This document shows positions 8,636-18,400 of a DNA stretch of 64,000 bases, in pieces. The DNA is from Pseudomonas bijieensis (lineage in GTDB: Bacteria > Pseudomonadota > Gammaproteobacteria > Pseudomonadales > Pseudomonadaceae): assembly GCF_013347965.1 (NCBI RefSeq), contig NZ_CP048810.1:4339501-4403500 (forward strand), read 5' to 3'. The notes below the pieces were generated by a model that was not told the origin of the DNA, did not search any database, and saw only the letters and a list, made by a program, of their open reading frames with translations. Position 1 is the first letter of the stretch; each line of letters begins with the position of its first letter. Both the position numbers and the translations under genes were made by a program.

Positions 8636-9142
8636 TCATTGGTCCTGTGCTGGCTTCGGCGCGCTCGCCAGGGCCTGCAACAGCGCTGGGTCCTTGATCG
8701 CCTTCATGATGATTTCTTCGGCGCCGGTCTTGCCGTCCATGTAGGTCAGCAGGTTGGCCAACTGGGTGCGCGCTTCGAGCAATTTGTTCAGCGAGTCGAC
8801 CTTGCGGGCTACGGCCGCCGGACTGAAGTCGTCCATGCTTTCGAACGTCAGGTCCAGGCTCAGGTTGCCTTCGCCGGTCAGTTCGTTAGGCACATGGAAC
8901 GCCACGCGCGGCTGCATGGCCTTGAGGCGCGAGTCGAAGTTGTCGACGTCGATCTCGAGGAACTTGCGGTCGGCCACCGGTGCCAGAGGCTCGGCGGGCT
9001 TGCCGGCGAGGTCGGCCATCACGCCCATGACGAAGGGCAACTGGACCTTTTTCTCGGCGCCGTAGAGCTCGACGTCGTACTCGATCTGCACTCGAGGCGC
9101 GCGGTTGCGCGCGATGAATTTCTGAGAACTTTGCTTCGCCAC
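8636..9142 (-). CDS. tssB: TssB, small T6SS sheath subunit
   Basis: TssB pairs with TssC in the contractile sheath. The product is 168 residues and begins at a GTG (MAKQSSQKFIARNRAPRVQI), preceded by AGGAG at 7 nt. Conserved features are VELYGAEKKVQLPFVMGVMADL, read here in two parts around residues 25-45, and RKFLEIDVDNFDSRLKAMQPR near 59-79, also split. The C-terminal region has the helix that includes LLTYMDGKTGAEE. It lies about 80 nt downstream of tssA and directly upstream of tssC, the fixed order in T6SS clusters. Confidence 0.97.
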   Translation of the reverse strand: MAKQSSQKFIARNRAPRVQIEYDVELYGAEKKVQLPFVMGVMADLAGKPAEPLAPVADRKFLEIDVDNFDSRLKAMQPRVAFHVPNELTGEGNLSLDLTFESMDDFSPAAVARKVDSLNKLLEARTQLANLLTYMDGKTGAEEIIMKAIKDPALLQALASAPKPAQDQ

Positions 9143-9223
9143 GTTGCTGCTCCTGGTCGCTTGAGCGACGGTGTTGGCGTCATCGGGGGTACCGGTGACG
9201 TGACTGCGTGATCCGCTCGCTTT

Positions 9224-10267
9224 TTATTCGCTGTCTGGGCCGCGCAGGTTTTCAAATTGGCTCATGCCGTCGGGAATCAGGTTGCGCACGATGGCCGCGA
9301 AGTCGGCGTGCACCAGATTCTTGGCCCGGTTCAACAGCACCGGCAGCGGGCTGGAGGGCTCATGACGGGTGTAGTAAGCGAGAATCCGGTCCAGGCTGCG
9401 CAGCACGTCATCGCGGTTGTTGATTTCGCCGCTGACGGTGCTGGTGCTGTTATTGGTGTTGCGCGGTGCGCTTGGCGCGCTGGCATATTCTGTTGTTGCG
9501 GTGCCGCTGTCGCTGACAGGCTCGGACAGGGCGCTGTCGCCGCTCTGTGGGGCGAACTGGCCGAGAATCTGCAGGGCCATCTTCAGCGGTTGCTTCAACG
9601 GGCCAAGGTCCACGCCTTGGGCGGAACCGACCTGGTCGCTGACCTGCTGCTCGATGGCTTCGGCGGCGCTGCGGGCTTCCAGCAGGGCGGCACGGGTGAT
9701 TTCCAATTGCTCGGGGTCGCTGTCGAGCAGGGCCCCGGCGAGCTGTTCGGCGCCGAGGTTTTCATCCGGGAAACTTTGCAGGCCGCTGGCGTTGGCGGCG
9801 GCGCGCAGGCTGACGGCACCGAAGGTCCGCGAACGGGCCAGGAGGCTTTCACGTAGCAGGCGAATGGTGACATCGGACGTCAGGCCGGCGAGGGCATTGA
9901 TGCGCACGGTGGGGTCGTTGTCGTCATCGGCGTCCAGGCGCGGATGCAGCTCGGCCCAGTATTGCTTGAGTAATTCGCTGATCAACGTCAGCGAGCGGGC
10001 GAGCCCCGGAATGCCTTCCAAGGCCAGGGAGCTTTGCAGCAGGAAATGGGTGATGCGCAGGTCTTTGCTGCGTTGCAGCAAGTCCAGGCTCTGCTGCTGG
10101 ATGCTGCGCCACTCAGGAGGTTCGGCAGGCAGGATCGAATCGCCCATGCTGCGCTCGGGTTGGCCCCGGGAGTCGCGTTCCAGGCGCAGGAAATCCGCGT
10201 CATATTCCAGATCTTCACCGCACGGCGAAGTCGCGGAAACGGCGGCGAGCAACAAAGGCACATCCAC
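9224..10267 (-). CDS. tssA: TssA, T6SS baseplate cap/assembly protein (ImpA N-domain)
   Basis: TssA primes assembly of the tube and sheath at the baseplate. The ImpA-type N-domain is seen in VDVPLLLAAVSATSPCGEDL and EYDADFLRLERDSRGQ. I choose the GTG at 10267, giving 347 residues, because AGGGAG lies about 10 nt upstream and the domain starts at once; this matches the length of P. aeruginosa TssA1. An ATG at 10339 would add 24 unconserved residues. The middle contains an Asn/Ser/Thr-rich linker near residues 265-282, and a short C-terminal domain follows. It is the first gene of the leftward operon, divergent from tagH across about 420 nt. Confidence 0.93.
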   Translation of the reverse strand: MDVPLLLAAVSATSPCGEDLEYDADFLRLERDSRGQPERSMGDSILPAEPPEWRSIQQQSLDLLQRSKDLRITHFLLQSSLALEGIPGLARSLTLISELLKQYWAELHPRLDADDDNDPTVRINALAGLTSDVTIRLLRESLLARSRTFGAVSLRAAANASGLQSFPDENLGAEQLAGALLDSDPEQLEITRAALLEARSAAEAIEQQVSDQVGSAQGVDLGPLKQPLKMALQILGQFAPQSGDSALSEPVSDSGTATTEYASAPSAPRNTNNSTSTVSGEINNRDDVLRSLDRILAYYTRHEPSSPLPVLLNRAKNLVHADFAAIVRNLIPDGMSQFENLRGPDSE

Positions 10268-10684
10268 TTGGATCGATCTCCCTATCACCCGCTTGAAGAA
10301 GTCGGGCAGTTCACACGCAAGTTTCGGATGAAACTTCACATGTTCCTTGACGATAATGGCCCTTTAGATCCGCAGTGATCTTAAAGTGCCATCATCTATA
10401 TTCAAGAAGTTGTGCATTTTTGGTGTAGTACTTATCGCTTGTCAAGGTAAGCTATTTCACCAGTGTAGCCCCTCTGTAACAGTTGTGATGCGCTTAACAG
10501 CCTGCCCGACCCAGTGGTCGAAGCGGCAACTGACGTGGGGTTTTTGTCACGCAAGCCGGTTATGATCAGCAATCATGCTGGCAAAAAGCCGTTTCGCGGT
10601 GGTTGGCAAGGTTGTGGGTGGGTAGTCAGGGCCTGAATCCTCACGTAACCCGCCCGCGCGCGATGTATTCAGCAAGGAGGCAAG
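10268..10684. promoter_or_regulatory. Divergent control region of the two T6SS operons
   Basis: About 417 nt separate the tssA GTG from the tagH ATG, and no gene is convincing here. The part near 10370-10480 is clearly richer in A and T than the flanks, as expected for promoters firing in both directions. I could not find a clean sigma-54 site or a confident -35/-10 pair. The ribosome-binding sites at both ends contain A-N-GGA (AGGGA before tssA, AAGGA before tagH), the core recognised by RsmA/CsrA proteins that control this T6SS type in P. aeruginosa; such cores also occur by chance in Shine-Dalgarno sites. Confidence 0.6.
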
Positions 10685-12187
10685 ATGCCGCTGTGTTTGA
10701 CTATCACTAGTTATCACAAGATCACCCCAGGCCAGTGTTCTGAAAAGTCCATGGATCAGGGGGTGATGGCAATTGGCCGCAATATCGATAATGACTGGGT
10801 ATTACCGGACCCCGAGCGTCTGGTTTCCGGCAAACATTGCGTTATCCAATACAAAGACGGGCGTTATTATTTAACCGATAACAGCACTAATGGTGTGGAA
10901 TTGGTCAAGGCCGGCGTGCGCCTGCGCAAGGGCAACAGCGAGCCACTGCAAGACGGCGAAGTGATCCGCATCGGTGATTATGAAATCCAGGCGCGCGTCG
11001 ATTTCAACCTGCCGGTCACCGACAGCAACCCGTTCGCCGAATCCCCCAGCAGTTTCGAGGCCTTGATGGGGCGCCAGGGCGCCGCTGCGCATACGCCGTC
11101 GCCGCTTCATACGCCATCGCCGATTCAAGTGGCTTCGCCTGCGCATTTCCAGGGTGGCTCGGCCATGGACACCTTGCCGGACCTGTTCGATTTCTTGAGC
11201 CCGTCCAGTGTCCCGCCCGCCACCCAGCCTGACCATGTTCCGGCCGAGCAACACGATTTCCGCCCACCGACGCCGATTTCCCGACCGGCCCCGCCGCCTG
11301 TGGTCGAACCCGTGATGCCGCCGCCTGCCTCGGTGATTCCGGATGACTGGGACCCGTTCAGCGACAAGCCTGTGCCTGCGCCAGTGGCGGTGGCCCCGCA
11401 GCCACTGGCCCCGCCGCCTGTGCCGCTACCACCTGTGATTGAGCCGGTCGCGACGCCTGTTGCGCAGGCTCCGCTCGCCGACATCTTTGCTGAAATCAGC
11501 GCACCGCCGCCGGCCTCCGTGCCTGAAGCGTCGGTCACCCGCGTCGAGCCCCCGGTCGCAGCTCCAGTTGCTCCAGTTGCCCCGGTCGAGGCCAACCAAC
11601 CCGACTTGCTGCAGGCGTTCCTGCGCGGTGCCGGGCTGGACCAGTTGCGCCTGGACAAGGCCCAGGCCGAAGCGCAGATGGAAAGCATCGGCCGCAGTTA
11701 TCGGTTGATGGTCGAAGGCCTGATCGATGTCTTGCGCGCCCGCAGCAGCCTCAAGGGCGAGTTCCGCATTCAGCAGACGATGATCCAGCCGGTGGAAAAC
11801 AACCCGCTGAAATTCGCTCCCAATGTCGATGAAGCGCTGCTGTTGCTATTGCGCCACGGCAATCAGGCGTTCATGGCCCCGGACGCGGCGGTGCGTGACA
11901 GTTTCGATGACCTGCGTGCCCACCAACTGGCGGTGATGGCCGGTGTGGAAGCGGCGATCAAGCATCTGCTGGCGCGCTTCGAACCGGCGCAACTGGAAGA
12001 ACGCATGGCCAAGCCCGGTGGGCTCTCGGGTATTTTCAGCGGCTCGCGACAGGCCCAGTACTGGCAGCAGTTCACCGAGCTCTACAGCAACATTTCCCGG
12101 GAAGCCCAAGAGGATTTCCAGGACCTGTTCGGTCGCGAGTTCAGCCGCGCCTACGAAGAACACAGTACGCGACAGCGACGCCGCTGA
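10685..12187 (+). CDS. tagH: TagH (Fha1), FHA-domain T6SS activator
   Basis: TagH/Fha is the phosphothreonine-recognising scaffold whose phosphorylation by PpkA switches the T6SS on. The product is 500 residues. The FHA domain covers roughly residues 1-110, with the key pattern IGRN (30-33), SGKH (48-51) and DNSTNG (65-70). A long proline-rich linker follows at about 125-310. The C-terminal domain of about 190 residues (from LLQAFLRGAGLDQLRLD) matches the FHA C-terminal domain of T6SS proteins. The start is set by AAGGAGG 7-8 nt upstream. It is the first gene of the rightward operon. Confidence 0.95.
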   Translation: MPLCLTITSYHKITPGQCSEKSMDQGVMAIGRNIDNDWVLPDPERLVSGKHCVIQYKDGRYYLTDNSTNGVELVKAGVRLRKGNSEPLQDGEVIRIGDYEIQARVDFNLPVTDSNPFAESPSSFEALMGRQGAAAHTPSPLHTPSPIQVASPAHFQGGSAMDTLPDLFDFLSPSSVPPATQPDHVPAEQHDFRPPTPISRPAPPPVVEPVMPPPASVIPDDWDPFSDKPVPAPVAVAPQPLAPPPVPLPPVIEPVATPVAQAPLADIFAEISAPPPASVPEASVTRVEPPVAAPVAPVAPVEANQPDLLQAFLRGAGLDQLRLDKAQAEAQMESIGRSYRLMVEGLIDVLRARSSLKGEFRIQQTMIQPVENNPLKFAPNVDEALLLLLRHGNQAFMAPDAAVRDSFDDLRAHQLAVMAGVEAAIKHLLARFEPAQLEERMAKPGGLSGIFSGSRQAQYWQQFTELYSNISREAQEDFQDLFGREFSRAYEEHSTRQRRR

Positions 12188-12255
12188 GCGGCGCCGTCCC
12201 ATAACAAGATTGATCGACACACAACGGATAGCTCAAACGTCATTGAGGACGCAGG

Positions 12256-12762
12256 ATGATTCCCAGGTTTTTACTCGCAGTCGCCACCGCGCTTCTGCTG
12301 ACGGCGTGCGCCAAGGATGCGGCCAACCCCCAGCCCGAAGAAGCTGAGGCCGACACCGCCGCCATCGAGCTGCATTTCCATGCCATTGCCGGCCTCAACC
12401 CCGGCGCCACCGGCCAGCCGGCCCCGGTCCGGGTGCGCATTTTCGAGTTGAAAAATGCCGCGACCTTCGGCCGTTCCGATTATTTCGCCCTGGCCGAAAG
12501 GGCCCAGGCCACCCTGGGCGCCGACCTGATCGACCAGGACGAGGTGCTGATCCAGCCCGGCCAGCAACTGAGCCTGCAACGCGACCTCGACCCGGCCACA
12601 CGGCACATCGGAATACTGGTGGGCTATCGCGAGCTGGACCAGTCGCTGTGGCGCACGGTGATGAACGTCCCGGCCCGCGAATACACCGAATACCAGATCA
12701 GCCTCGATGTGCGCGCCGTGCGCAGCGCCGTCGTCGTCCCCCCATCCAGCCCTGCCCAATAA
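12256..12762 (+). CDS. tssJ: TssJ, T6SS outer-membrane lipoprotein
   Basis: TssJ anchors the TssJLM membrane complex to the outer membrane. The 168-residue product has a signal peptide with lipobox LLTAC (lipid at Cys18). The mature domain has the transthyretin-like pattern VRVRIFELKNAATF near residues 58-71 and DYFALAERAQATLG near 75-88. The final 20 or so residues are low in conservation. It lies between tagH and tssK with gaps of 68 and 15 nt. Confidence 0.94.
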   Translation: MIPRFLLAVATALLLTACAKDAANPQPEEAEADTAAIELHFHAIAGLNPGATGQPAPVRVRIFELKNAATFGRSDYFALAERAQATLGADLIDQDEVLIQPGQQLSLQRDLDPATRHIGILVGYRELDQSLWRTVMNVPAREYTEYQISLDVRAVRSAVVVPPSSPAQ

Positions 12763-12777
12763 GCAATCGGAGCCCCC

Positions 12778-14112
12778 ATGTCCTGGAACAATCGCGTGGT
12801 CTGGTCGGAAGGCATGTTCATTGGAACGCAGCACTTCCAGCAGCATGACCGTTACCTGGAAAACCTCATCGACGCACGCAGCCGCCCGTTGTCGGCCGGC
12901 GCCTGGGGTTTTTCCGAATTGCTGATCGACCAGGGCCTGCTGGCCCAGGGCAAGCTGGCGATCATTTCTGCCCGCGGTCTGTTGCCGGACGGCACGCCTT
13001 TCAACATTCCCCAGGATGACCTGGCGCCTACACCGCTGAACGTCGACGACAATCTGCGCGATGGCCTGGTGTACCTGGCCTTGCCGCTCAAGCGCGCCGG
13101 CGCCCGTGACACCGTGGATGAAGGCGAAGACCTCGGCGCCGCGCGTTATGTGAGCCAGGTCTGCGAAGTGCGCGACGACAATGCACCGTTCGAAAACCGC
13201 GCGCCGGTCGCCCTCGGCTCCCGGGCCCTGCGGTTGTTGACCGAGCAGGATGGCATTGGCGACTACGCCGCCATCGGCGTGGTGCGCATCAAGGAAAAGC
13301 GCGCCGACCGCGCCCTGGTGCTCGACGATGCCTACATCCCACCGTTGCTGGATGTCATTGCCTCCAAGCCGCTGGCGGCGTTTCGCAGCGAACTGCTGGG
13401 CCTGCTGCATCAACGCGGCGAAGCCCTGGCCGGGCGGGTGGTGGCGTCCGGTGCCGGTGGCGCCTCGGAGATTGCCGACTTCATGCTGCTGCAACTGGTC
13501 AACCGTGCCCAGCCGCTGATCCAGCACCTGAGCCAGTTGAGCCCGCTGCACCCCGAGCGCTTCTACAGCGAACTGGTGAGCCTGGCCGGGGAGTTCTCCA
13601 CGTTCACCGCGTCCGGGCGACGACCGCAGCAATACCCGCCTTACCAGCACGATGACCTGGCGCTCAGCTACGCCCCGGTGATGCAGGCCCTGCGCGAAGC
13701 CCTGTCGATGCTGATCGACAGCAAGGCGACGCCGATTCCGATTGTCGAGAAAGCCTACGGCATCCATGTGGCGATGCTGGCCGACAAGACCTTGCTCGAC
13801 AGCGCCAGCTTCATCCTGGTGGTGCGTGCCGATGTGCCGGCCGAAACCCTGCGCGGCCGCTTCGGCCAACAGAGCAAAGTCGGCTCGGTGGAGCACATCC
13901 GCGACCTGGTCAACCTGCAACTGCCGGGCATCGGCCTGCTGCCGTTGCCGGTGGCGCCACGGCAGTTGCCGTACCACGCCGGCTCCACCTACTACGAACT
14001 CGACCGGGGCAGCGACCACTGGCAACAGTTGAGCAACTCCGGCGGCTTTGCGTTCCACATCGCCGGCCAGTTCCCAGGGCTGAACCTGGCTTTCTGGGCG
14101 ATCCGAGGATAA
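12778..14112 (+). CDS. tssK: TssK, T6SS baseplate-membrane adaptor
   Basis: TssK trimers join the baseplate to the TssL-TssM membrane complex. The 444-residue product opens with the hallmark of the family, WNNRVVWSEGMFIGTQHFQQ, followed by HDRYLENLI. It is of normal length and undamaged. The start is preceded by GGAGCC about 5 nt upstream of the ATG. It is followed after 6 nt by tssL. Confidence 0.97.
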   Translation: MSWNNRVVWSEGMFIGTQHFQQHDRYLENLIDARSRPLSAGAWGFSELLIDQGLLAQGKLAIISARGLLPDGTPFNIPQDDLAPTPLNVDDNLRDGLVYLALPLKRAGARDTVDEGEDLGAARYVSQVCEVRDDNAPFENRAPVALGSRALRLLTEQDGIGDYAAIGVVRIKEKRADRALVLDDAYIPPLLDVIASKPLAAFRSELLGLLHQRGEALAGRVVASGAGGASEIADFMLLQLVNRAQPLIQHLSQLSPLHPERFYSELVSLAGEFSTFTASGRRPQQYPPYQHDDLALSYAPVMQALREALSMLIDSKATPIPIVEKAYGIHVAMLADKTLLDSASFILVVRADVPAETLRGRFGQQSKVGSVEHIRDLVNLQLPGIGLLPLPVAPRQLPYHAGSTYYELDRGSDHWQQLSNSGGFAFHIAGQFPGLNLAFWAIRG

Positions 14113-14118
14113 ACCGCG

Positions 14119-15432
14119 ATGAGCAACGACGATCGTACCCAGTTCATGCCGACGCCCGGTGGCCGCGGCGCCGATCCATTTCGCCCGGACCCTGGCCGTC
14201 CGGATCCGGGTCGTCCACAGCCTGCGCCGTTGTCGATGCCGGCCGCGCCGGTCCTGACCGGCAAGGCCGAGGGCCTCAACCCGCTGGAGAGCGCCGCCGG
14301 TCCGCTGCTGGCCTTGCTGACGCGCCTGCGCAACACCATCGCCCATCCGGCACCGGCCAGTTTGCGCGCGCAACTGCTGGCCTACCTGCGCCAGTTCGAA
14401 GAGCGCGCCGAGGCCGCCGGCGTGGTGCGCAACGACGTGTTGCTGGCCCGTTACGCCTTGTGCACCGCGTTGGACGAAGCGGTGTTGAGCACCCCGTGGG
14501 GTGGCACCAGTGACTGGGGCAAGCAAAGCTTGTTGATCACCGTGCACAACGAAGCCTGGGGCGGCGAGAAGGTCTTCCAGCTGCTGGAGCACTGCCTGCA
14601 AAGCCCCCGCGAGCGCTTGTATCTGCTGGAGCTGTTGTACCTGTGCATGTGCCTGGGTTTCGAGGGGCGCTACCGGGTGATGAACGACGGTCGCAGCCAA
14701 TTGGAAGCCTTGCGTGAGCGCACCGCTGGCGTGATCCGCAGCGCCCGTGGCGACTACGAGCGCGAGCTGTCGCCGCACTGGCGCGGCGTTACCGTGGCCC
14801 GCGACCGGTTGGCGCAATTCATGCCGCCGTGGATCGCCGTGGCCATCGGCGCGGCGCTGCTGCTGGCGCTGCTGTTCGGCCTGCGCATGAAGCTGGCTTC
14901 CGATGCCGAGCCGGTGTTCAAGAACATTCATTTCCTCGGTGAGATCCCGGTGCAGACCATCGACCGTCCCGTGGTGCAGCCCAAGGTGGTCGAGCGACCA
15001 CGCCTGGCCGGTTTCCTCGCCGATGAGATCAGGGCCAACCGCATTGCGGTGGAAGACGCGGTCGATCGCTCGGTGGTGACCATCCGTGGCGATGAGTTGT
15101 TCGCCTCGGGCAGCGCCAGCATCAAGGACGATTTCCAGCCGTTGATGCTGCGCATCGCTGATGCGGTGCGCAAGGTCAAGGGCCAGGTCCTGGTGACCGG
15201 GCACAGCGACAATCGGCCGATCGCCACCCTCCGGTTCCCGTCCAACTGGGCCTTGTCCGAAGCGCGGGCCCAATCGGTGCTGCAAATTCTTTCGGCCAAG
15301 ACCGGGCAGCCCGAGCGCTTCAGCGCCGAAGGCCGCAGCGACACCGAACCGTTGGCGTCCAACGCCACCCCAGAGGGGCGTGCGCGCAATCGTCGGGTTG
15401 AAATCACAGTATTGGCGGAGGGGGTCGAGTGA
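14119..15432 (+). CDS. tssL: TssL with C-terminal OmpA-like peptidoglycan-binding domain
   Basis: TssL (DotU/IcmH type) is the inner-membrane part of the T6SS complex. The 437-residue product has a Pro/Gly-rich N-terminus. A cytoplasmic DotU domain spans about residues 50-220 (ARYALCTALDEAVLSTPWG near 112-130). One membrane helix lies at about 236-255 (PPWIAVAIGAALLLALLFGL). The periplasmic OmpA-like domain covers about 305-435 with GHSDNRPI and GRSDTEPLASNATPEGRARN. The last domain makes it a specialised TssL that holds peptidoglycan by itself. The stop overlaps the tssM start by 4 nt. Confidence 0.96.
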   Translation: MSNDDRTQFMPTPGGRGADPFRPDPGRPDPGRPQPAPLSMPAAPVLTGKAEGLNPLESAAGPLLALLTRLRNTIAHPAPASLRAQLLAYLRQFEERAEAAGVVRNDVLLARYALCTALDEAVLSTPWGGTSDWGKQSLLITVHNEAWGGEKVFQLLEHCLQSPRERLYLLELLYLCMCLGFEGRYRVMNDGRSQLEALRERTAGVIRSARGDYERELSPHWRGVTVARDRLAQFMPPWIAVAIGAALLLALLFGLRMKLASDAEPVFKNIHFLGEIPVQTIDRPVVQPKVVERPRLAGFLADEIRANRIAVEDAVDRSVVTIRGDELFASGSASIKDDFQPLMLRIADAVRKVKGQVLVTGHSDNRPIATLRFPSNWALSEARAQSVLQILSAKTGQPERFSAEGRSDTEPLASNATPEGRARNRRVEITVLAEGVE

Positions 15433-18400
15433 AGGCGTTTTTCAGTTTTATGACCCGCTGGGTCATTCCGTTGCTGGGGCTGATCGCCCTGAGCCTGATC
15501 ATCTGGTTCGTTGGCCCGCTGCTCGATTGGCTGGTGCCCGAAGGCCGGCGCTGGGCCTTGATCATCCTGGTGTTTGCGGTGTGGATCGCCTACCGGGTGT
15601 TCCGCATTATCCAGGCGCGCCGGCAGGCCGCCGAAGTGATGCGCAGCCTGGCCGCGCAAACTCCGCCCGATCCCACCAGCATCGCCACCGCCGAAGAGCT
15701 CGAAACCCTGCGCCAGCGCATGGACGAAGCCCTGGCCCTGCTCAAGAAAGCCAAGCTGGGCGGTGATGAGCGGCGCAACCTCTACGAGTTGCCGTGGTAC
15801 GTGATCATCGGCCCGCCGGGTTCGGGCAAGACCACCGCGCTGGTCAACTCGGGGCTGCATTTCCCGCTGGCCGCGCAACTGGGCGCCGGTGCGGTACGCG
15901 GCGTCGGCGGTACGCGCAATTGCGATTGGTGGTTCACCGACCAGGCTGTCCTGCTCGACACCGCCGGCCGCTACACCACCCAGGACAGTGACGCGACCAT
16001 CGACAAAGCCGCGTGGCTGGGTTTCCTTGGCCTGCTGAAAAAACAACGGGCCCGGCGCCCGATTGACGGTGCGTTTATCGCCATCAGCCTGTCCGACCTG
16101 TTGCTGGGCAGCGACGCCGAACGTGCCGCCCATGCCGCGGCGATTCGCTTGCGGATCCAGGAGCTGTACACCCAATTGGGCGTGCGTTTCCCGATCTACC
16201 TGATGCTGACCAAGCTCGACCTCGTGCCCGGGTTCATGGAGTACTTCGATACCCTGAGCAAGGAAGAGCGCGCCCAGGTCTGGGGCATGACCTTTGCCCT
16301 GGACGATGGCAAGAGCAACGACAGCCCGCTGGCGCACCTGCAAAGCGAATTCACCGGCCTTGAGCAGCGCCTCAACGACCGTCTGGTGGAACGTCTGCAA
16401 CAAGAGCGCGACCCGGCGCGGCGCGACCTGATCTACGGCTTCCCGCAGCAGTTCGGTGCCTTGAAAGATTGCCTGCAAAGCTTCCTCGAAGGCGTGTTCA
16501 AACCCAACGCTTTCGAAGAGCGCGTGTTGCTGCGCGGCGTGTATTTCACCAGCGGCACCCAGGAAGGCAGCCCGATCGATCGCCTGATCGGCTCCATGGC
16601 CCAGAGCATGAACCTGGACCGTCAGCACCTGGCACGCCAGACCGGCACCGGGCGCAGTTACTTCATCGAAAAACTCTTCACCGCCGTGGCGTTCGCCGAG
16701 CGCGGGCTGGTGGGCGTCGATCCGAAAGTCGAGCGTCGGCGCAAATGGATCGCCCGCGGTGTGCTGGCTTCCACCGTGGTGTTGGTGCTGGTGGTCAGCA
16801 CGTTGTGGTGGGTCAGCTATCGCGCCAACCAGGCCTACATCGCCCAGGTTGACCAGAAAGTCGCACCTCTGGGGCAAACCGTGCAGAACCTCAGCCCGGC
16901 GCAACGGGATGTGCTCGCGGTGCTGCCGTTGCTCAACGCTGTGAAACACCTGGCCGACGACGCCCCGAGCTGGGCCGAAGGCCTGGGCCTGTACCAGGGC
17001 GACATGCTCGAAGCCGAGTCTGGCAGCGTCTACCGCAAGCTGCTGATCGCCGTGTTCGCCCCACGCCTGCTGACGCGCATCGAAGAGCAACTGCACAGCG
17101 GCGGCAATTCGGACTTCCTCTACGAAGGCTTGAAGGCCTATCTGATGCTCGCCGACACCGAGCATTACGATGCCGACTTCATTAAGGCCTGGATCGCCCT
17201 GGATTGGGACCGCAGCCTGCCGCGCGACTTGCCGGCCGAGCAGCGCCAGGCCCTGACCGCGCATTTGCAGGCACTGTTCGAGCGGCGTCCGCCGCTGGCG
17301 CGCCTCGACCCGCGCCTGGTCGAAGACCTGCGCCGGCAGTTGCAGCAATTGCCGGTGGCCCAACGTGTGTATGACCGGATCAAACGCCAGAAACTGCCTG
17401 AAGGCATCCCGGACTTCCGCATCAACGAAGCCGCCGGACGTGACGCCGCGCTGGTGTTCAGCCGTAAGAGCGGCAAGCCGTTGGGTGAGCCGCTGAGCGG
17501 GTTCTTCACGGTCAAGGGCTATCGCCAGGGCTTCTTGCTCACCAGCCTGAGCCAGACCGGCACCCTGGCCGAAGAGCAATGGGTGCTGGGCCACGAAGAG
17601 GCCGATCAGCAGAACGTCGCCAGCCTGGCCGCCGATGTACGTCGCCTGTATTTCCAGGACTACCTGCGCCAATGGGACGCCTTGCTGGCCGACATCGATT
17701 TTGTGCCGATCACCAGTGTGGCCCAGGCCGCCGATGTGTTGCGGGTGATTTCCGGCCCGACCTCACCGTTGAAAAAGCTGTTGGTGGCGGTGGCGAAGGA
17801 AACCGACCTGCAACAGGATGAACGCCTGCTGGCCGCCCAAGGTGCGCCAGTGGAAGGCGGTGTGGACAAGCTCAAGGAGCGCCTGGGCAGCTTGCTCGGC
17901 CAGGAGCAGGCAACGCAAAACGCACCGGCGCAAAGCGATGACCCGATCACCGCGCACTTCGCCGAGCTCAACAGCATTGTCAGCAAAAGCGAAGGCGAAC
18001 CAGCGGCCATCGACGGCTTGCTGGCGGACATGAACGCCCTGTACGTGCAGGTCAGCGCCATGGTCGGTGCCAGTGGCGACGCCTTGCTCGGCGAAGCCAA
18101 GAACCAGGCAACAGCCGCCGCTACGCGCGTCAGCCTTAATGCCGAACGCCAGCCGCCGCTGGTGCAGGGCCTGGTCAAGTCGGTGGTCAATTCCACCACC
18201 AACAGCATGATGGGCGGGGTGCGCAATCAACTGAACGCCGCCTGGACCAGTGAAGTGGTGAACATCTATCGCCAGTCCCTGGCCGGGCGCTATCCGATGT
18301 CGCCGGGCAGTGCGCGGGACGCCACCCTCGATGACTTTGGTCAGTTCTTCGGCGTTGGCGGGGTGATGGACAACTACTTCCGCAAGTACCTGCAGCCCTA

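Noticed and set aside
10385..10620. A sigma-54 promoter in the divergent T6SS control region
   Set aside because: CTGGCA occurs near 10577, but no TTGC element lies at the required spacing.
12271..17672. Leftward open frames of about 1000 and 900 codons under the tssJ-tssM region
   Set aside because: Both are antisense shadows of well-supported T6SS genes, rich in Gln, His and Arg with no recognisable fold.
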